In this document: positions 10,693 through 20,933 of the stretch, one piece after another
Layout of the letters: every line of letters starts with the position of its first letter
How positions within the stretch are numbered: the stretch's first letter is position 1
Assembly (NCBI GenBank): GCA_013286425.1
Contig: JABDFS010000003.1
Location: 1-64,000, forward strand
Direction of reading: 5' to 3'
DNA: 64,000 bases
Origin: Bacteroidota bacterium
GTDB lineage: Bacteria > Bacteroidota > Bacteroidia > Chitinophagales > Chitinophagaceae
Made by a program: the position numbers and the translations under genes
The notes under the pieces: generated by a model
The model's input: the letters and a program-made list of their open reading frames with translations, nothing else
The model's database searches: none
What the model was told of the DNA's origin: nothing

Positions 10693-12596
10693 TTGGATTC
10701 CTTTTTTATAAATACCATTTTGCTGCGGTCTGATTTATAAATTGTATTTACAAAAGCACCGAAATCTGCATAAGCCGATGAGGGAAACCTTGAAGCATTT
10801 TGTTGAAATTTTCTTACGCAACTAACAGTATTATCCTGGTATTTAAAACTGATTGAATAACTGCCATAAGGTGTATTAAGGTTTACATCTTTCGGAAGGC
10901 TTTCTACGGTATACTTTCCACTGAGTTTAATAGAAACAGAATCAATGTGTGTAAAAGGATCATCCAATACAATATCATAGACACGTTTTTCTGATGTGTC
11001 TATTTTAACGCCTAAATGTGTTATTACATTAGGCATTAAAAAAAACCTTTTACCCATTGCCGAAGCGTAGTTGGTTGCATTTATTTGAAGGTCTTCATCA
11101 ACTGAAGGAATCATTCCTTTATTCTGTTTGTAGTTATAACTTGTAACATCATAAGTAGGCAAATCAAATTCTTCTTTCAAAACATCTTCTATACGTTTCT
11201 TATCTGCATAATCAAGCCGCAATTGCACATCATCCGATTCGCACGCTGCATAATGCGTAAATACTTTTGCAGTTAAATTGCCTGCACTGTCAACTGTGCC
11301 TTCTATATTTCTAATAATTAAATTATCGTTTGCATTATACTGCGGCGTTCTAACAATATGCCCGCCATTTTCATCAACTAATAAAGCATAACGGTTTCCT
11401 GTAAATGTTCCGGCATAACCTGTGGATTTGGTTTGACTGGTGCATTCAAGCCAGATTGAATCTTTATCAAGCGGCACACAAACAGTAGCATGGTTAAATT
11501 GGTTGATCGGGAAATCTGTCTGAATAGGTTCTTCACCTTCACCTGCTTTAATTAAAACATAATCTGCTTTAATTCCGGCTTCGCTTAACAAAGCAACCAT
11601 ATAGTTTGACAGTGCTTTACAATCGCCATATTTATTTGTCGCAACATAATTTGCGTCAAAAGGCTGCCAGCCGCCCACACCTAACTGCACACTTACATAT
11701 CTTGAATTTTCCTGAAGGTATTTATAAAGAATATCAACTTTTTCACGCGGGTCTTTTACGTTATCCGTTAATGCATGTACTTTCTGTTTCACATTGTCAG
11801 GCAATACATCCCTGTTTTTTCTAAGTGTATTAATAAAATCTCCAAAGCCTTTCCATGTATTCATGTCTCCTGTATAATCATCAAGCCCAAAAGTTGTAGG
11901 CGCAAGCATAACAGAAGGCATAATATCTCTCCATCCCGGCTGATATACTTCATACTTTTTTGTTGTAAGATTATCTACTTCCCATGTGTAAATTACTTTA
12001 TCGCCCTTTTGTGTTATCTGTGGTTCTGTTTTTAAATTAAATTGTTTGTAACGGAATTTATAATTTGAAGGTGCTTCAACAATTAGTTTACTTGCCTGAA
12101 CACTCATTAAGGCAGATATCTGCGGATCCCATGTTGGTAAGGAAAACATTTGATTTTGTTCATCCTCTTCTTCATATTCAACGGTGTAAGGATAATCCCT
12201 GCAATAAAAATTATGTTCTTTATAGCGTGCATCAATCATTAAACTATAGCCATCATAGCTTGCATGATCTGATATATCTTTTCTCTTGACTTCCTTTAAT
12301 TTTTTACCGGACGCATCATATAAGCTTCCGTCAAGATCATTTATAGAATTGAACTTATCGTAGTATGTTGTATAATCAGCGTATTTATCGCCAGCTTCAT
12401 TTAGAATGGTGTATACCTGTTTTTCATATAAGATTGCTTTTTTCTCATTTATGATAGTAAGGTGCATCTCAGAATACCGATCAACCACGTTCGCGTTCTT
12501 CATTAAAGAATCAGGGATCATCAATATATTATAATTCTGTGCACGCACACATAAAGCAGAAAAAATTATAGCGCTAAAAAATATTAAGGATTTCAT
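10689..12596 (-). CDS. Secreted DUF3857/transglutaminase-like protein, catalytic Cys and His present
   Basis: KYGDCKALSNYMVALL (Cys), FNHATVCV (His), WLECTS (acidic position Glu); signal peptide. Confidence 0.88.
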   Translation of the reverse strand: MKSLIFFSAIIFSALCVRAQNYNILMIPDSLMKNANVVDRYSEMHLTIINEKKAILYEKQVYTILNEAGDKYADYTTYYDKFNSINDLDGSLYDASGKKLKEVKRKDISDHASYDGYSLMIDARYKEHNFYCRDYPYTVEYEEEDEQNQMFSLPTWDPQISALMSVQASKLIVEAPSNYKFRYKQFNLKTEPQITQKGDKVIYTWEVDNLTTKKYEVYQPGWRDIMPSVMLAPTTFGLDDYTGDMNTWKGFGDFINTLRKNRDVLPDNVKQKVHALTDNVKDPREKVDILYKYLQENSRYVSVQLGVGGWQPFDANYVATNKYGDCKALSNYMVALLSEAGIKADYVLIKAGEGEEPIQTDFPINQFNHATVCVPLDKDSIWLECTSQTKSTGYAGTFTGNRYALLVDENGGHIVRTPQYNANDNLIIRNIEGTVDSAGNLTAKVFTHYAACESDDVQLRLDYADKKRIEDVLKEEFDLPTYDVTSYNYKQNKGMIPSVDEDLQINATNYASAMGKRFFLMPNVITHLGVKIDTSEKRVYDIVLDDPFTHIDSVSIKLSGKYTVESLPKDVNLNTPYGSYSISFKYQDNTVSCVRKFQQNASRFPSSAYADFGAFVNTIYKSDRSKMVFIKKESN

Positions 12597-12602
12597 TTTT
12601 TA

Positions 12603-14645
12603 TTATTGTTTCTTAAATACTATTTGTTCACTTTCCTTTTCAACAACCGATGCATAAAAGTTGCGCAGCGTTTCGTAATCTTCCGGTTCAAATGTTGCCT
12701 TATTTATTTTTAAACGAATAAGCATTTGAATCTGGTCATCGTTTTGTTGTACAAGATATTCAAAAGAACCTTCATTGCCATTCAATGTTACTCTTGCTGA
12801 TTTTGGAAGCTCATCAACTTTATAACCTGCCGGAACCTGCATGCTCAGAATATATGTTTTGTATATGCAAAAAGGTATTTCCACAGGATAAGAACGCTCA
12901 GCAGCTTTAAAAGGGTTTCCCGTTATCATATCAGTGCCAACAACCGGGTTAAAATAAATAATGTCACCTTCAGGTTTAAAAGATAAATTATATTGAATGC
13001 CCACAGGCAGCTCTTTATGTTCCAATGAATCTACTGAAGCATTACTTATGTTTACATCAAATGAATAATTTTTTGTAAGACGCTTAAAATAATCCGCTTC
13101 ATTTACAGCAGCCAGTTCCCTGCGTATGTTTTGAGATTGAAATTCACCCAGCGTGCTTTTATATGCACCGGAAATTTGTCCGGTACTATCATTGCTTAAA
13201 AATAAATTTGAAACCACAGTTTCTTTCAGTGAATCTGAAAAAAGATATAACGAATCAGGCCGGTTTGCATCAATCACTCTTGCATAACCATTAAAACATT
13301 TTACAGGAAGTTTTCCAAATCCAAGTACAGGATCAGCGGCATCAAGCAAATAGGTTTGCCCGTTAATTGTTGCCCTGCAAATAAGATAATCAAACTTATC
13401 TCTAACCGGGTAATTGGGATTTAAAAAACCATTTTCTTTTGTGCTTAGCATAACCGGTTGCGCATAAATGCCTTTGTTGTTTAGCATAGCTGTCAGCAAA
13501 AGATTTATTCCTCTTACACTACCTTTTTGTTTTTTATATACATCAACCAAATCCGTAGGCCGCAGTGCATCCGAAGTATCTGAACAGGTATAATTATTTT
13601 GCAGGTAGTAATAAATTTCTTTGGCAACATCCAGGTTATTTTGAGGATTGGCAGAACCCGGCACATCTTTTATCCACCAGGCATTATCATGCGCAGTGGC
13701 TTTTTGAAAATCATCATCATCAAAAAACTCTTTACATGCTGTTTGCCATGTGTTCCATACTGCAGATTGAGATTCGCCATTATAAGTTCCCGAGAGCTGA
13801 AATTCAATTTTATCAACATAGTTTTCCGGAGATGAAATATAGCTTTCAGGTTTGAAAGGCTTTACATCTTTTTGGGCCCACACAAAATTATTTGTAACAG
13901 CGCTTACACTTAATTGTTCATCCTGCATACCAAGGCTGCTTTTATCTGCTGGCTTTGTTACCATATAAGTTTGATAACCCTGTGATGATTTCTTCAAATA
14001 AAATGAATCAAACCCCTGGTGTATTAAAATATATGTTAGTGCTGAAGGAATGGAGACTTTACATTCACTCCATAAGACCGGGTATTCTGCACTTTGAAAA
14101 CGCCATGAAGGAATGCTGAATGTATATGGAGAAGTAACGGTATAGGTGTATTCAAATATTGATCCTTCCTGTATACCCGGCAACGTAAATTTTTTGACAG
14201 TTATATTTTTATTTTCCTGCTCAGAAAAAATATCACTCTTACTTAAAGCCACCGATGTTACATTACCATTTGAAAGCGTATAGGTAACAGCTTTTACATC
14301 TGATAACTCTTCGGTGTTATCATCCTTTGAATACAACGGTATTCTTACAGTTGCAAGATCAAATGCCTTTTTATTGATGATCTTAATTCTTCTTGTACAG
14401 GTATACACATAGCTAAACCAGGCTTTTTTATTGCCCACAAAATGCGTGTATCCCGATTCGTATAAGATAATAGCAGCATCGTCGGGACTTACAATTGAAG
14501 AAGAAACGTCAAAATCTTTTGCGTTTACATTTCCGAATTTAAAGTCTGCTTCTTTCTGACAAAAAACAATACCTGAACAAAAAATAAAGCAACTAATAAT
14601 TATTGATCGCTTTAATATGGTTGAAAATGAATACCCTGTTTTCAT
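12603..14645 (-). CDS. Secreted DUF3857 protein with degenerate transglutaminase domain (paralogue A)
   Basis: KGSVRGINLLLTAML in place of GDCxxL; KFDYLICR in place of NHxI; YLLDAADP retained. Confidence 0.85.
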   Translation of the reverse strand: MKTGYSFSTILKRSIIISCFIFCSGIVFCQKEADFKFGNVNAKDFDVSSSIVSPDDAAIILYESGYTHFVGNKKAWFSYVYTCTRRIKIINKKAFDLATVRIPLYSKDDNTEELSDVKAVTYTLSNGNVTSVALSKSDIFSEQENKNITVKKFTLPGIQEGSIFEYTYTVTSPYTFSIPSWRFQSAEYPVLWSECKVSIPSALTYILIHQGFDSFYLKKSSQGYQTYMVTKPADKSSLGMQDEQLSVSAVTNNFVWAQKDVKPFKPESYISSPENYVDKIEFQLSGTYNGESQSAVWNTWQTACKEFFDDDDFQKATAHDNAWWIKDVPGSANPQNNLDVAKEIYYYLQNNYTCSDTSDALRPTDLVDVYKKQKGSVRGINLLLTAMLNNKGIYAQPVMLSTKENGFLNPNYPVRDKFDYLICRATINGQTYLLDAADPVLGFGKLPVKCFNGYARVIDANRPDSLYLFSDSLKETVVSNLFLSNDSTGQISGAYKSTLGEFQSQNIRRELAAVNEADYFKRLTKNYSFDVNISNASVDSLEHKELPVGIQYNLSFKPEGDIIYFNPVVGTDMITGNPFKAAERSYPVEIPFCIYKTYILSMQVPAGYKVDELPKSARVTLNGNEGSFEYLVQQNDDQIQMLIRLKINKATFEPEDYETLRNFYASVVEKESEQIVFKKQ

Positions 14646-14651
14646 AAAAAT

Positions 14652-16688
14652 TTATTGCTTTTTAAAAACTATTTGCTCTCCTTCTTTTTCAACTATAAAA
14701 GCAAAGAAGTTACGCAATGTTTCATAGTCTCCGGGTTCAAAGGTTGCCTGGTTCAATTTCAGGTGGCACATCAATTGAATGTTATCACCGGTATGTTGAA
14801 TAAGGTATTGAAATGTTCCCTGGTTATCGTTTAAAGAAATGCGTGCCGATTTAGGTAATTCATCAACCACATAACCGGTTGGAACCTGCATATTCAACAC
14901 ATATGTTTTATCCATACAATAATCCATTTCTACAGGGTAAGATCGCTGTGCAGCTTTGAACGGGTTTTCTTTTTCCATTACAGGAGCCATTGGATTAAAA
15001 TAAACTATATCATCGCCACCTGTTTTAAAACTTATATCATAATGAACAGCAACAGGCATTTCTTTCTGATCAAGTGAATCAATACCTGTATGGGTCATGT
15101 TTATATCAAAAGGATAATCGTTTTTCAAATTTTTAAAATATCCTGTTGAATTTGTGGTTAACATTTTTTCGCGCATACCAGCAGACGAAATTTTGCCCAT
15201 TGTATATTTAAATGTCCCTGAAATTTTTCCATCATCATCGTTACTTAATGAAAGCGTTGAAACATCTGTATTCACCAAAGAATCGGAAAACAAATACAAT
15301 GAGTCAGAACGGTGTGTATCAATAATTCTTGCATAACCATTATAGCAGTCAGTTGAAAGTTGGTCAAAGCTTAGCGTTGGTTTAGTAGCATCAAGTAAAT
15401 ATACTTTTCCATTAATCACACTCCGGCAAATGATGTAATTAAGTTTATCAAGAACAGGATAATAAGGATTTATAAAACCGTTTGATTTTGTGCTAAGTAT
15501 TGCAGGCTCTGCATAAATGCCTTTATTTTTTAGCATGGCTATTAATAAAAGATTTATTTCTCTTACTGTTCCTTTCTGCCTTCTGTACACTTCATATAAA
15601 TCGGTATACGAATAAATATCCCGGCTATTTGTACATGCATAATTATTCTGCACATAGTAATAAATTGCTTTTGCTGTTTCAAGTTCATTACTATTAGTAC
15701 CGGGAATATCTTTTATCCATGAGTTATCACCTGCATTAGCCTGTATAAAATCTTTTTTGTTTGTGAAATAATCTATTACAGACTTCCATGTATTAAACAC
15801 TTTTTCTGTGTCTTTACCATTATATGTTTGTGAAAGCTGAAACTCAATTTTATCAACATAATTAACCGGCGAAGAAATAAAGCTTTCTGTTTCAAAAGGC
15901 ATCAGATCTTTCTGCACCCATTTGTGATTAATTGTAGGCGCATCTACATACCAATTCATTGCCAGTGTATAAGCATCCTCAAGCGGCGCTTTCTGATTTA
16001 CTTTATAGCTTTCTTTTCCCACCCATGCTTTATTAATAAAAAAAGGATTTAAGCCTTGTTTTATAGAAGTGTACGTTAACATGGTAGGAATTGAAATCCT
16101 GTATTCGCTCCATAATACCGGGTACTTTGTATCCTGGAATTCCCAAAAGGGAATATGCAAAAGATAAGGTGAGTTTTCCGTGTATGTGTATTCAATTATA
16201 CAGCCTTCTTTAACTGCAGGCAGCGTAAATTTTTTAGTGATATGGTTTTCATCTTCCACTTCCGAAAAAATACTGTTCTCATCCAATGATGATGATGAAA
16301 CTTTTCCATTTTCAAGACTATAGGTAGCTGCTTTAACGCCTGACAGCGTTTCTGCTGTTTCATCATCTTTATATAAAGACAGTTCAACAGTTGCTAAATC
16401 GAAAGCTTTTTTATTGATTATTTTTATTCGTTTGGTACAGGTATAAACGTAATCAAACCAACTCTGGTTATTGCCGGCAAAATGTGTAAAGCCGCACTCA
16501 TATAAAATTACAGCACCGGTGCTGCTGTCTACCATTTTGGAAGAAGAAACATCAAAGTCTTTTGCAGTTACATTTCCGAATTTAAAATTTGCATCTTCCT
16601 GGCAAAAAACAATAACAGGAAAAAATATAAAACTTAAAAGGATGATAAATTGCTTTAAAGCAATTAAGGGTTGATAAACAGTTCTCAT
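14652..16688 (-). CDS. Secreted DUF3857 protein with degenerate transglutaminase domain (paralogue B)
   Basis: KGTVREINLLLIAML, KLNYIICR, YLLDATKP; extensive similarity to paralogue A. Confidence 0.85.
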   Translation of the reverse strand: MRTVYQPLIALKQFIILLSFIFFPVIVFCQEDANFKFGNVTAKDFDVSSSKMVDSSTGAVILYECGFTHFAGNNQSWFDYVYTCTKRIKIINKKAFDLATVELSLYKDDETAETLSGVKAATYSLENGKVSSSSLDENSIFSEVEDENHITKKFTLPAVKEGCIIEYTYTENSPYLLHIPFWEFQDTKYPVLWSEYRISIPTMLTYTSIKQGLNPFFINKAWVGKESYKVNQKAPLEDAYTLAMNWYVDAPTINHKWVQKDLMPFETESFISSPVNYVDKIEFQLSQTYNGKDTEKVFNTWKSVIDYFTNKKDFIQANAGDNSWIKDIPGTNSNELETAKAIYYYVQNNYACTNSRDIYSYTDLYEVYRRQKGTVREINLLLIAMLKNKGIYAEPAILSTKSNGFINPYYPVLDKLNYIICRSVINGKVYLLDATKPTLSFDQLSTDCYNGYARIIDTHRSDSLYLFSDSLVNTDVSTLSLSNDDDGKISGTFKYTMGKISSAGMREKMLTTNSTGYFKNLKNDYPFDINMTHTGIDSLDQKEMPVAVHYDISFKTGGDDIVYFNPMAPVMEKENPFKAAQRSYPVEMDYCMDKTYVLNMQVPTGYVVDELPKSARISLNDNQGTFQYLIQHTGDNIQLMCHLKLNQATFEPGDYETLRNFFAFIVEKEGEQIVFKKQ

Positions 16689-16693
16689 AAAAT

Positions 16694-18700
16694 TTATAAC
16701 TTTTTAAACACTATTTGCTCTCCTTCTTTTTCAACAATAAGTGCAAAGAAGTTGCGCAGCGTTTGGTAATCATCAGGTTCAAAAGTTGCTTTATCTATTT
16801 TAATACGGCAAAGTAATTGTATACGTTGATCATCACTTTGAACAAGATATTCAAACATCCCTTCATCACTATTTAATGACACACGTGTTGACTTAGGCAG
16901 TTCATCAATCTTATATCCCTTTGGTATTTCCATATTCAGGATATAAGTTTCATCACTGCAATACGGCATTTCTACAGGGTAAAATCTTTCCGCTGCACTA
17001 AACGGGTTTTCTTTATAAACAGCATCTCCTACAACCGGCGAAAAGTAAAGTACATCTTCGTCAGGCTTGAAAGAAATATTATACTTTACTGCTACCGGCA
17101 TATCAGTTTTTTGAAGAGAATCAATATTGATATTGGCAAGATCAACATCTAAAGCAAAAGATTTTTTTACGTTTTTGAAATAATCATCTACGCTTGAACT
17201 CTGCATTTTTTTACGCATATTTACAGATTGCATTATGCCCATAGTATTTTGATAGTTTCCTGTCATTTTCCCATTGTCATCATTGGTAATAATTAAACTT
17301 GTTTCTTCTGATTCATGCAAAGAATCAGAAGAAAGATTTATCAGGACGGGAGCCGATGCAATTACCCGCGCATAACCGTTGTAACAATCTTCATCCAGTT
17401 TGCTAAAGCCTAATAATGGTCGAGCAGCATCAAGCAGGTAAAATTTATTATCATCGATATTCAATCTTGCAATTACATAATTGTATTTACTCATTATAGG
17501 ATAGACACTATTTGTTTTCCCATGGCCTCGTGTACTTAACAAAACAGGATCTGCATCAAAGCCTGCGTTTCTCAACATTGCAATCAATAGCATATTAATA
17601 TCTGAAACATTACCCTTCTTAGTTTGTTGAGTTTTCCTAAGTGGTTGCGATAAAAGGATAGCAGAATGATTAATACAGGAATAATTTTTTTGAATGTATT
17701 CGTAAATCTTTTTTGCTTTTTCTATAGTATCTGATTCGTTTTGTACTGCTGCTTCAATATCATCTTTTAACCAGCCATTATTTTTGGAAAGATCAGCGCC
17801 GAAATCATCAGCCTGCATTAATTTGTCAACCATTTCATTCCACGTATGTATGTAATAACTGGGTGATTCATTGGGCGGCCGAATTGCAAATAATTGAAAT
17901 TCCAGTTTTTGTACATAATTATCAAGATCTGTAATAAATTTTTCTTCTTTAATAACAGGAACATCTTTATAAGCCCATGTATGTTTTATAGTGTTGCTTC
18001 TGAAATCATAAACTTGTCCGTTACTTGGTACAAATATTCTGAAGTTATCAGCAGAAGATAAAACCGTATCTAAAACAGGTTCAAGATAGCCAGGGCTTAA
18101 AACAATAAAATCAAAAAATTGCGGAATTTCAGTGCTGAACTCACTCCATAATTTAGGATACTGACCTTGAAAATGCCATGAGGGTATATCTAAAAAGTTG
18201 GGTATTGTTTTAGTAAAACTATATTCAATTATGCATCCTTCTTTTAAATCAGGGAAGGTAAATTTCACTATTTGATTGTCGCCATCTTTATCTTTAAAAA
18301 CAGAATTCTTATCAACTTTTGTTTCAACTACCTTACCGTCTTCAATATTGAAAGTAGATGCCTGCAGGTCGCTCACCCTTTCCATATCATTGCCTAATTT
18401 GAAAAGTGGAATTTTTACTGTTCCCAGGTTATCAAAACTTTTCTTATTTAATAAGCGAATGCGTTCATGCACTGTGTAAACAACAGAAAACCAGCCCTGG
18501 GAATTGCCAATATGTTTAGATGAGCCAATATCATACAAATAAACCGCGTTCGCTGAAGAATCTACTTCATATACTTTGGGTGCAAAATCTGCAGGCGAAA
18601 TATCGCCAAATTTAACTTTTGGCTGTACACTTTGAGCGGAAATAGTTGCTACGCCGAGAACCATAGCCAACAGGCAGGCGTTTAAGCGGTTGAAAATCAT
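16694..18700 (-). CDS. Secreted DUF3857 protein with degenerate transglutaminase domain (paralogue C)
   Basis: KGNVSDINMLLIAML, KYNYVIAR, YLLDAARP; C-terminal FEPDDYQTLRNFFALIVEKEGEQIVFKKL shared with A and B. Confidence 0.85.
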   Translation of the reverse strand: MIFNRLNACLLAMVLGVATISAQSVQPKVKFGDISPADFAPKVYEVDSSANAVYLYDIGSSKHIGNSQGWFSVVYTVHERIRLLNKKSFDNLGTVKIPLFKLGNDMERVSDLQASTFNIEDGKVVETKVDKNSVFKDKDGDNQIVKFTFPDLKEGCIIEYSFTKTIPNFLDIPSWHFQGQYPKLWSEFSTEIPQFFDFIVLSPGYLEPVLDTVLSSADNFRIFVPSNGQVYDFRSNTIKHTWAYKDVPVIKEEKFITDLDNYVQKLEFQLFAIRPPNESPSYYIHTWNEMVDKLMQADDFGADLSKNNGWLKDDIEAAVQNESDTIEKAKKIYEYIQKNYSCINHSAILLSQPLRKTQQTKKGNVSDINMLLIAMLRNAGFDADPVLLSTRGHGKTNSVYPIMSKYNYVIARLNIDDNKFYLLDAARPLLGFSKLDEDCYNGYARVIASAPVLINLSSDSLHESEETSLIITNDDNGKMTGNYQNTMGIMQSVNMRKKMQSSSVDDYFKNVKKSFALDVDLANINIDSLQKTDMPVAVKYNISFKPDEDVLYFSPVVGDAVYKENPFSAAERFYPVEMPYCSDETYILNMEIPKGYKIDELPKSTRVSLNSDEGMFEYLVQSDDQRIQLLCRIKIDKATFEPDDYQTLRNFFALIVEKEGEQIVFKKL

Positions 18701-18805
18701 AAACAGTGGTTTTAGAAAGCTGCAATGTTACAAATTTTGTTAATAAGGCAACTTTTTTTCATTAACTAAGGTTTACCCATACATAAGCTAACATAAAAAT
18801 CCTGT

Positions 18806-19699
18806 ATGAAAAAAACCTGCTTTTTTATAGCCTGCCTGTTAACGGCGCACCAGTTATTTGCAACCAATCATGAAGTGCAGGTTTCCAATTACCAGTTTAC
18901 TCCTTCTACTGTAAATGCATTAATCGGGGATACTGTTACATGGGTATGGAAGCACGGAGTTCATACTACAACATCAATCAGTATACCTGTGGGCGCTGCT
19001 ACATGGGACTCACAGATACGATCCTCTGATCCATCATTTTATTACGTCGTTACTATAGAAGGTATTTATAATTATGATTGTACAATTCATGCACCCAACA
19101 TGAATGGAACTATCATAGTATCAGGAATACTGCCTGTAGTGCTTAGTAATTTTACAATTATTCCAACCAAAATAAACACTGCGTTTTTACAATGGGTTAC
19201 TGCAACAGAAAAAAATACAGATCATTTTGATGTAATGCGCAGCACTGATGGAAACCGTTTTGAAAAAATTGCAAGTGTACCGGCGAAAGGCAATTCAGGC
19301 ATTCTTACCAATTATTCTTATACCGATAACAGTTTGCCTTCTGCTTACAGGTTTGCTTATTATTCTTTGAATATTGTTGATAAAGATGGCAAGTCTTTTT
19401 TATCAGATATAAAAACCTTCCGCAACGATAAAGGTGCACCTAAATTAATAGTAAGCTTAAGCCCTAATCCTATCAGCAGGCCAGGGCACTTAATGATACA
19501 ATTCAATTCTGATAAACAAAACAGCATGCATGTAGAGTTATTTGATGCATCGGGCAGGTTGGTTAATCAAACAGATATGGCTGCGGTCACCGGCCTTAAC
19601 AATGGCCATTTTCATATGGATAACATGGCGCCGGGCACCTATACAATAGTGTTTACAATGGACAGTATGAAAGAGTCTTTTAAGATGGTTGTTCAGTAA
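18806..19699 (+). CDS. Secreted cupredoxin (plastocyanin-like) with T9SS type A sorting domain
   Basis: GVHTT and CTIHAPNM (Cys-x2-His-x3-Met) type 1 copper ligands; C-terminal SLSPNPISRPGHLMIQF...LFDASGRLV...GTYTIVF. Confidence 0.85.
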   Translation: MKKTCFFIACLLTAHQLFATNHEVQVSNYQFTPSTVNALIGDTVTWVWKHGVHTTTSISIPVGAATWDSQIRSSDPSFYYVVTIEGIYNYDCTIHAPNMNGTIIVSGILPVVLSNFTIIPTKINTAFLQWVTATEKNTDHFDVMRSTDGNRFEKIASVPAKGNSGILTNYSYTDNSLPSAYRFAYYSLNIVDKDGKSFLSDIKTFRNDKGAPKLIVSLSPNPISRPGHLMIQFNSDKQNSMHVELFDASGRLVNQTDMAAVTGLNNGHFHMDNMAPGTYTIVFTMDSMKESFKMVVQ

Positions 19700-19720
19700 T
19701 AGATGGTTCCCTTGTTAACT

Positions 19721-19756
19721 AACTGCTCCGTATAACAACGGGGCAGTTTATTTTTG
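19721..19756 (+). terminator. Intrinsic terminator downstream of the cupredoxin gene
   Basis: AACTGCTCCG-tataacaa-CGGGGCAGTT stem followed by TATTTTTG T-tract. Confidence 0.7.
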
Positions 19757-19760
19757 CGCC

Positions 19761-20282
19761 ATGCGTAAACTAAGCATGGATGAACTGAACCGTAAAACAG
19801 TTGAAGAATTTAAACAGGCAGAAAAAAACAAGATCATTGTTTTGCTGGATAACATTCGCAGCGCGTATAATGTGGGAAGCATCTTCAGAACAGCAGATGC
19901 TTTTTTAATTGAATGCATTTTTATTTGCGGTTATACGCCGCCACCCACACATCGTTCTGTTCATAAAACAGCGTTGGGCGCCGTTGAAACTGTTGACTGG
20001 ATGCAGTTTGAAAACATTGCTGATGCCATCAACCAGCTTAAACAAAATGATTATACTGTCTATGCAATTGAACAGGCTGAACAAAGCACTGCGCTTGACC
20101 AGGTTACCATTCCTTCAAATAAAAAAACAGCAATGATCTTTGGCAATGAAGTAACAGGTGTTCAGAATGAAGCCATGCTGCTGTCTGATGGCTGCATAGA
20201 AATTCCGCAACATGGTATGAAGCATTCTTTAAATGTAAGTGTTGCTGCAGGTATAGTATTGTGGAAGCTGGTACATGGCTGA
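19761..20282 (+). CDS. TrmH/SpoU-family RNA 2'-O-methyltransferase
   Basis: LLDNIRSAYNVGSIFRTADAF, MIFGNEVTGVQ, GCIEIPQHGMKHSLNVSVAAGI SPOUT motifs. Confidence 0.93.
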   Translation: MRKLSMDELNRKTVEEFKQAEKNKIIVLLDNIRSAYNVGSIFRTADAFLIECIFICGYTPPPTHRSVHKTALGAVETVDWMQFENIADAINQLKQNDYTVYAIEQAEQSTALDQVTIPSNKKTAMIFGNEVTGVQNEAMLLSDGCIEIPQHGMKHSLNVSVAAGIVLWKLVHG

Positions 20283-20301
20283 TTGATACTACAGATCAGT
20301 T

Positions 20302-20933
20302 ATGAAACACACCATTTATTTATTTCTTGCTTTTATAAATCTTACATTGAATGCACCTGCACAAAAAAATATTGAAGGAGAATATGCACTTGAAGGTGTA
20401 ATGGAAACCGCTGCTGCTTTTAAGCTTAACAGCGATTCAGGTTTTGAATTTTACTTTACTTACGGTGCACTGGACAGGTATGGTTCCGGCAAATGGGCGA
20501 TGAATAACAACAACATTATTTTTACAGGCAAAACATTACCGGGAAAAGATTTTAAACTTGCAAACACAACTGTATCAAAAGGGAAATTTCCTGTTATAAA
20601 GATTGAAGATAAAAACAAGTACTTATACCGGCTGATCTACTGCCGTGTGCAATCGAAGCAACACGATACCATATTTGAATTTGATGATATGGTGTTTTAA
20701 ATCTTCCTTATGCCGTTGACTCCATCCAATTTTTAAGTGATTTATGTGCTGAGCGTGCCTCTTCATTCAAATTGCAATCAACGCCGCATGTTTATACGTT
20801 TACTATTCAGCCATGGATTGTTGAAGTATTTTTTAACGGAGATATATTTCATTTCCAGGAAGATCATTTTGAAGGTCAATTCCTTTTGCTGCCTGATGAT
20901 AAAACTTATCGTTTTGTAAAACAAACAGAATAG
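20302..20933 (+). pseudogene. Secreted hypothetical protein interrupted by a -1 frameshift
   Basis: Frame 1 stops at 20700 (DDMVF*); adding one T to the TTTT run at 20695-20698 gives ...DDMVFLNLPYAVDSIQFLSDLCAERASSFKLQSTPHVYTFTIQPWIVEVFFNGD...KTYRFVKQTE* to 20933. Confidence 0.65.
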
